From: Smittium culicis
Lineage: Eukaryota > Kickxellomycota > Harpellomycetes > Harpellales > Legeriomycetaceae
DNA length: 12,024 nt
NCBI GenBank assembly: GCA_001970855.1
Contig: LSSN01000182.1
Location: forward strand, 1 to 12,024
Direction: 5' to 3'
The notes beneath the pieces were generated by a model, which searched no databases, was not told where the DNA came from, and saw only the letters and a list, made by a program, of their open reading frames with translations. The translations under genes were made by a program, and so were the position numbers. Positions 7,251 to 12,024 of the stretch are shown piece after piece; positions within the stretch are counted from its first letter, which is position 1, and every line of letters starts with the position of its first letter.

Positions 7251-9214
7251 TTATGAAATCCAACCAGCGTTTATAAAGAAATCGTAAACCGCGTTAACTA
7301 TATCAGGGCTGACTTTTTCAAGCAGCACTAAAGCTCTATCTTTAGAGATTTGATTGTTGTTGACATAGTCTGTGAGTAAAATGTCCTTCAAAAGTAAATA
7401 CGATTTAGGTGGAATACCTAGTTCAGAAATCAACTCTAGCTCGAGTCTTGAAAGTAGTTGTCCTCCATCTAGATTTTTGAACTCGCTTGTGTAGGAAGAT
7501 TTATTCTTTCCATTCAGCTTACTTGCTTGGTTTTGAATATCGTTTTTACTCTAAAGTTGTAATCGAAAAATGATTTTCATTAAAAATAAAATAGTATATA
7601 AAAAAAACAAAAATTAATAAATTGCAAGTTTATGAAAACACGAGATAATGTAAGAAAATGATTACATTTTTTTGCGAATACTTCATGGCTAGTCTTTGTA
7701 GTCTCTCTAAATTTTGGATGCAATCTCTTGTAGAAATTGTCTTGGATTTCTGCATTCTGATAGATTTTTCTGTTTCGTAAACAGAGCCCTCTGCCAAAGT
7801 AGAAATCCCATTTTGTCTCCATTCTACTAGCTGATCTATTCTATTTTTTAATTCTAATTCATCTAAAAAAAAATAATAGCGTTTAGAATGAGATTTTGAT
7901 TAAAATGACAGCAATTCCAATGAAAAACTATAAGCGAAAAAAATAAGAATGAATGAAAAGTACAAAAGAAAAAGGAAATAAAATACTTTGAATTCCGGCA
8001 GAAAATGTTTGGTAGTCAGGATCGCTAAGAACCTTAGCAAAAGCTTTGATTTTATTTAGGCTATCTTTTATAGATGGGGCTAATTTTTTTTCTAAATTTA
8101 AAAGCTTGTTATATTCTAGCAGATTTCTCTCAATTATAAACTTTTTTCTCAAATCACGTTTGATAAGTTTATTGTTATATATTTCAAGCACAGTTTTTTT
8201 GAGATCTATCTCTTCAGACGTGATTTCATCAGCATCGTTACCGAATACAAGGTCTTTTATTACAATCTCGGAATCATTTTCGTATTCAATTTCGAATTCA
8301 AGACGCCCGGGCATATATCCTGCAATTTCGTGATTAGTAGGTTGGGAGGAAATCGGCTTGTATGGTTTTAAAGAGTCGCTTGATTTAGTAGAGCCCGAGT
8401 TTGTAGATTTTGCATATTTAACATCAAAAGTTTTAGACATGTCCTGTAATTAATATCCAAAAATATTAGTATGAATTTGCGTTTTATGAGTTTATGACAC
8501 ATATTGAACATTTTGATATTTTTTTTATTGATGTTTTTTTTTAAGCAAATGTATTCGTCAAATAATATGAGAAAAATGGGGTATATGGAAATTCTTACTG
8601 GAATTGGCCAAAAATCTGAATCGACATATATTTTGTTATAGTGACTCTCACATTCTTTTTTGGATTTCGAGCCAACGTATATTGAAACCTCTTCCCAGTT
8701 ACCAAGACCAAATTTCAATAAGCCATCAATTAAAAGTAGCTCTTCATCTGCAGTCCAATCAATACTGAAAATGGGAAATTTATGCTTTGACTATAGAATT
8801 TTCGTTTTTTGAAGTATACACACAGCTTAAATAATGAAAAAAAATATTTTAGATGTTAGAGAGAGCAGTTAAAAAGTTATGCATATTACCACGACTGTGT
8901 AAGAATGATCATATTTATGAGATCCAAGCTCGATACCTTTGGAGAAGCAGGTAACACAAAGATCAAATTCACTACATTCAAAGCAGCTAATTCTGACAAT
9001 TTCAGTTAAATTTGCTTGGCAATTATCGCAGTGAAACTTTTGACCAGTTGAATATATATCTAAACAATCAAATATAGAAAAATGATATGAACGTAAAATA
9101 CAATTGAGAAAATCAGTTATTCCGAAGATTTCAGAATATAACAAGAATCTAGGTTAGATGTATACCTTCTGTAGCTAGTGCAGCTGCATTTCGTTTTCTA
9201 TGTGTGACTGTCAT
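7251..9214 (-). CDS. ADA2: Transcriptional adaptor Ada2 (SAGA/ADA histone acetyltransferase subunit)
   Basis: This nuclear adaptor binds and potentiates the Gcn5 acetyltransferase in SAGA-type complexes. Six exons on the minus strand (9214-9166, 9059-8890, 8790-8599, 8443-7987, 7862-7666, 7550-7251) join in phase to 454 residues, close to yeast Ada2 (434). The ZZ zinc finger spans about 22-72 with all eight ligands visible (C27, C30, C42, C45, C51, C54, H64, H68). The SANT/Myb domain spans about 82-132 (DWTADEELLLIDGLLKFGLG, NWEEVSIYVG). The conserved HEIAGYMPGRLEFEIEY block is at about 175-191, followed by helical TVLEIYNNKLIKR and RQNGISTLAEG segments. The C-terminal SWIRM domain is about 383-454, ending YDFFINAGWIS. 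Exon 1 is only 49 nt, and its ATG is supported by a phase-1 join to the ZZ exon. No residue expected for folding appears missing. Confidence 0.95.
7551..7665 (-). other. ADA2 intron 5
   Basis: The donor is AAAAAT|GTAATC and the acceptor is AACTTTAG|AGT, phase 0. It joins YSQKN to SKNDIQNQ ahead of the SWIRM domain. Confidence 0.8.
7863..7986 (-). other. ADA2 intron 4
   Basis: The donor is TTCAAA|GTATTT and the acceptor is TTTTTTTTTAG|AT, phase 1. It links SAGIQ to NELELKNRIDQLVEWRQNG. The frame so entered for exon 5 is not the one whose open frame begins at the ATG at 7822. Confidence 0.85.
8444..8598 (-). other. ADA2 intron 3 with TACTAAT branch site
   Basis: The donor is ATTCCA|GTAAGA and the acceptor is TTAATTACAG|GAC, phase 0, 155 bp. 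The minus-strand TACTAAT at 8471-8465 lies about 22 nt before the acceptor, a close match to the fungal branch consensus and the best branch site in the window. Confidence 0.85.
8791..8889 (-). other. ADA2 intron 2
   Basis: The donor is GTCGTG|GTAATA and the acceptor is TCTATAG|TCA, phase 0, giving HSYTVVSKHKFPIFSIDW, as expected between ZZ and SANT. A nearer TTTTCAG acceptor at about 8765 would shift the frame and hit TGA at once, so it is not used in this model. Confidence 0.82.
9060..9165 (-). other. ADA2 intron 1
   Basis: The donor is ACAGAAG|GTATAC and the acceptor is TTGTTTAG|AT, phase 1. Joining gives ALATEDIYSTGQKFHCDNC, leading straight into the ZZ finger. Confidence 0.85.
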
Positions 9215-10287
9215 AGAGTATTGTGTTAAGATTAAATATAAATAAAAACTTTTAGTGTTTACAACATAAATCGCAGAAATGTATAATAATTAGAAAAAAA
9301 AGATAGCATTAGTACATGAATTTCAAGTCCCTTATTTTTAGTCCAAACAAAAATCGCTGTAGACATATTATTAAATAATTCTACGAATTACATTTTTTAT
9401 TACTTTGTATGTTTAAGGCTATTGATTTTCTATTGGGTGCCTAACTGTGCAGAATATCAATAACGTTTAAATTATAAGACTATTGGATATACCTAATTTA
9501 TAAGAAAGTATCTGAGTTCTTAATAGCATTAAACTAATCGTATTTAGTTCAATTAATTTAGATATGCGACGCGAAGATGCAGAAAAAGTTGATCATTTAC
9601 GTTCCATTTTAAATTTATTAATCGTGATAAGGATATCAATTGCTTCAAATTTATGTTTTTTATAATATATTTATTAATTTAGTACACTTCAACCAACTTT
9701 AATGTATCTTATCACTTAAGTGTAATTTTATAAGCAATATTAGTTCCGCAAGCTTCGTAATATCTTTCACCCAATTTAGCCTATTACTTTACTAATAGCA
9801 TTTTATCAAAATGATTTCACAAAAAAAAATAGTCAATGAATTTAATTAAACTCTATTTGAATGCTACTAACCAACCCTTATCTCTACAAAATTCTATAAA
9901 AAAATCAATTTAATTATTCGTTTATTATATTAAAGCTAGAATATTACTTGCTGTTATACTTCAACACACCAATACTTCTTGAGACCTCGGAATTAAAGGA
10001 TTTAAATTAACATAACTGGTTATATTTGATAGGTCAAAAATAGTTTACTGCCCATGAAAGGGTTAATGATGGATTCTATAATATTAGAAGCCTAGAAAAA
10101 TATAATACTATATTAATAGCATATTTTAAAACTCATACTTTTAAAGTTTATTAGTTATGATTAAAAATTTTAAAATAAAATGGGAAATAAACATGGAGAG
10201 TAAAGATAACTAGGCAGATATATCGAAATACAGCTATTATTATAGCATTGGCTCTAAATCAACTGATTAATTTCAAGCAGAGGCTTA
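9215..10287. other. Intergenic region without recognisable gene
   Basis: This is 1,073 bp between the ADA2 start and the TRM4 stop, both genes being on minus, so it should contain the ADA2 promoter and the TRM4 3' end. It is about as AT-rich as the other spacers, with stops in all frames. Minus-strand CCAAT occurs at 9436-9432. A minus-strand AATAAA (10151-10146) lies about 140 bp after the TRM4 stop. I saw no tRNA, snRNA or transposon signature, and no strong repeat. Confidence 0.5.
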
Positions 10288-12024
10288 CTAGCTGTCTTTT
10301 TCTTCGCTAACATCTGCATTTTCTGAGTTGGATACCTCGTTGTTGTTCTCTTCTGACTCTTCGACTTTAGTAAATTTTTCTGAAGTTTTGCTGTTGTTAA
10401 CAAGAACAGAATTGTTCTTACCAATATCTGCACTGACTCCTAGTACTCGGACAATAATGGATCTCAGCTCATTTTTGTCAATGTGAATACTTATCGATTC
10501 ATTTGCACGCCATGCAGGCAATACTATAGGTGACTTCAAAATTGAGCATGCTATATTAGAATTTATACTATTATTTTCTGCACTATCTGCTCCATTTAAT
10601 CCTTCAGCTACATCGTTAGAGGACGTAATGCTGGTAGGGCGGAATCTAACAATAATAGAAGTTTGCTTGGTCGTCTGTTGCAATATTTTATTCACTTTAT
10701 CAGAAAGTTGGTTAAATCTTGGATTTCGGAGTTCCAAGAATGTTTTAAAATCGTCATAATCCATGTCAATTACAAACTTACTGTTAATAAACGGAAGTAA
10801 AAGTGGAACTCCCTCTGCAACTAACCTAAATTCACATCCGGGAAGTTTACTAGCTGGTTTAGCTAAAATTTTAACTCCTGTATTAACCATTCTAAACTTA
10901 TTTCTGGAACTTTCAAGTAAATTCTTGAGGCTTTTTGAAACAAAATAGACGGTTCTGTGTTGATCATGATCAAAACGTGCAAGGAATCCCCCTTCTAGCA
11001 ATGATGGTGCAAAATCATAGAAATCAAATATTTGCTTTAAGCTTCCTTTGACAGGGTCCAAAAATACAAATGGATTTTCATTTAGCGATGGATCAATTCT
11101 AGGGTCGCTTGGTTTATACTCTGTTTGTTTTAGAGGTACACAGTCTGGTTTTCCTGTTGGAAGAGGTAAATTTTCAGAATCTTGCGTATCAATCTTGATT
11201 TCCTCTTCGTGAGCAACTGAGCTGTTGGCAACCTGATTTTCAGAGACCACCGAACTGTCAGATTTCTCAATGGCAGATTTAGAATCGATAGTATGAATTT
11301 TACTGAGAGCCTTTTTAACGTTGTTAGCACACTCAATCTCTTTCTTCTTTTCAAAAACTGCTACAAAAAATGCGCCTGTATTTTGTAAATGTGGATAAAT
11401 TCGGATGCATCTATCTAGATTTAGTTCACTTGCGTTTTTAGGCGGGAAAAGAGATTTGTAAGGGCGGAAAGTTTTTGGAGTGTTTTCAGCGTTTTTGGAG
11501 CTTTTAGCTGATTTACTCGTTTCCTGAGGTGGAGTAGCACTCTCTTCGTCATCATCGTCGTCTAGGTCTTCTGAAATCTCAACTACTTCGTCACTTGAAC
11601 GCTCAACGCCATCCATATCAAACACTTTCCAGCTAGACAACCCTGGCTTTCTGATAAGTCCTGGAAGTTCGTTAGAAACGTCAACAAGTTCTAGACTTCC
11701 TTCAAAGAAATTTAGAGCATTGGCTACAATGGCTTCGTTTTCGATCGGATTCATAGAGCAAGTAGAATAAACAAGTCTACCTCCAACCTTGAGCAAATAT
11801 GCCGCGCGTTTAAGCAGTTTTTCTTGAATTTTGTGAAGGTGAATAGGTTCTCTGTAATTCCATGATTGCCATATACCTGGATTTTTCCTAATAGTTCCGT
11901 CACCGCTACAAGGCACATCAGCGAGAATGCGATCAAATCTGAACAACTCAGAACCGGTTTTATCGTTGTTTTCGATGTATATGTTTGGGAAGCGCTCACC
12001 ATTGTGATTAGTAACTGCCAAACA
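10288..12024 (-). CDS. TRM4: tRNA (cytosine-5) methyltransferase Trm4/NSUN2 type, 5'-truncated
   Basis: This is an S-adenosylmethionine-dependent RNA m5C methyltransferase of the NOL1/NOP2/Sun family. Yeast Trm4 (Ncl1) methylates several tRNA positions. The frame is open from the right edge for 578 codons to a TAG. Motif IV FDRILADVPCSGDGTIRKNP carries the product-release Cys (codon 11910-11908). Motif VI GGRLVYSTCSMNPIENEAIV carries the catalytic Cys (codon 11760-11758). The Trm4/NSUN2-specific C-terminal part follows: RCIRIYPHLQNTGAFFVAVF, then FYDFAPSLLEGGFLAR, VYFVSKSLKNLL and GCEFRLVAEGVPLLLPFI. Two acidic, Ser/Glu-rich low-complexity stretches occur, an SEDLDDDDDEES tract and the last 30 residues. 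The N-terminal RNA-binding and early SAM-binding parts are outside the window. Unlike its neighbours, the visible 1.7 kb has no intron. Confidence 0.93.
   Translation of the reverse strand, partial: CLAVTNHNGERFPNIYIENNDKTGSELFRFDRILADVPCSGDGTIRKNPGIWQSWNYREPIHLHKIQEKLLKRAAYLLKVGGRLVYSTCSMNPIENEAIVANALNFFEGSLELVDVSNELPGLIRKPGLSSWKVFDMDGVERSSDEVVEISEDLDDDDDEESATPPQETSKSAKSSKNAENTPKTFRPYKSLFPPKNASELNLDRCIRIYPHLQNTGAFFVAVFEKKKEIECANNVKKALSKIHTIDSKSAIEKSDSSVVSENQVANSSVAHEEEIKIDTQDSENLPLPTGKPDCVPLKQTEYKPSDPRIDPSLNENPFVFLDPVKGSLKQIFDFYDFAPSLLEGGFLARFDHDQHRTVYFVSKSLKNLLESSRNKFRMVNTGVKILAKPASKLPGCEFRLVAEGVPLLLPFINSKFVIDMDYDDFKTFLELRNPRFNQLSDKVNKILQQTTKQTSIIVRFRPTSITSSNDVAEGLNGADSAENNSINSNIACSILKSPIVLPAWRANESISIHIDKNELRSIIVRVLGVSADIGKNNSVLVNNSKTSEKFTKVEESEENNNEVSNSENADVSEEKDS

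Noticed and set aside
7580..7822. Minus-strand frame beginning METKWDFYFG
   Set aside because: It is a shadow frame of ADA2 exon 5; the neighbouring frame gives the conserved Ada2 sequence and joins in phase at both ends.
8046..8333. 95-codon plus-strand open frame
   Set aside because: It is antisense to the conserved central part of ADA2 exon 4.
10060..10270. Possible C/D snoRNA (AATGATGG followed by CTGA)
   Set aside because: The C-like and D-like boxes are about 200 bp apart, with no flanking stem, which is too far for a typical C/D RNA.
11130..11354. 74-codon minus-strand frame inside TRM4
   Set aside because: It is an out-of-frame shadow of the long TRM4 reading frame.
4840..12024. 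TRM82 and TRM4 as a tRNA-modification gene cluster
   Set aside because: They act on different bases with different partners and are separated by ADA2 and large spacers with separate promoters; proximity is most simply chance.

Overview
The window looks like a stretch of nuclear genome from an AT-rich eukaryote, most likely a fungus. It carries five intact or edge-truncated single-copy housekeeping genes, four of them interrupted by short AT-rich spliceosomal introns. I infer fifteen introns of about 80-210 bp. Most donors begin GTA (often GTAA), acceptors are TAG or CAG, and one intron has a TACTAAT branch site. Intergenic DNA is even more AT-rich than coding DNA. The ZZ-SANT-SWIRM Ada2, the BAH-AAA+ Orc1, the Trm82-type WD protein and the Ste14-type methyltransferase all read like fungal orthologues. 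An early-diverging fungal lineage with an AT-rich genome is my guess, but genus and phylum cannot be fixed from this sequence alone. The stop codons used are TAA and TAG, and there is no sign of a reassigned code.

Layout. (1) 1-2942, minus strand: ORC1, the large subunit of the origin recognition complex. Its N-terminal BAH domain, acidic linker and most of the AAA+ ATPase are present, and its 3' end runs off the left edge. (2) 2943-3611: a divergent promoter region with CCAAT boxes, a TATA-like box and a 16-codon upstream ORF. (3) 3612-4649, plus strand: isoprenylcysteine O-methyltransferase (STE14/ICMT), three exons, complete. (4) 4650-4839: a short convergent intergenic stretch with a palindromic AATAAAATTTTATT exactly midway between the two stop codons. 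(5) 4840-6579, minus strand: TRM82 (WDR4), non-catalytic subunit of the tRNA m7G46 methyltransferase, three exons, complete. (6) 6580-7250: intergenic, with two inverted repeats and a CCAAT box. (7) 7251-9214, minus strand: ADA2, adaptor of SAGA-type histone acetyltransferase complexes, six exons, complete. (8) 9215-10287: about 1.1 kb with no recognisable gene. (9) 10288-12024, minus strand: the C-terminal 578 codons of a TRM4/NSUN2-type tRNA m5C methyltransferase, intron-free in the visible part and cut by the right edge.

The genes do not form a pathway. They cover replication initiation, prenyl-protein processing, tRNA methylation (two genes) and chromatin acetylation. I found no mobile element, CRISPR array, tRNA, rRNA or convincing novel system. 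The points worth a second look are regulatory or gene-structure details: the shared poly(A) palindrome, the repeated ATAGCCAAT motif, the upstream ORF, competing splice acceptors, and the coding exons that only appear after splicing in the correct phase.
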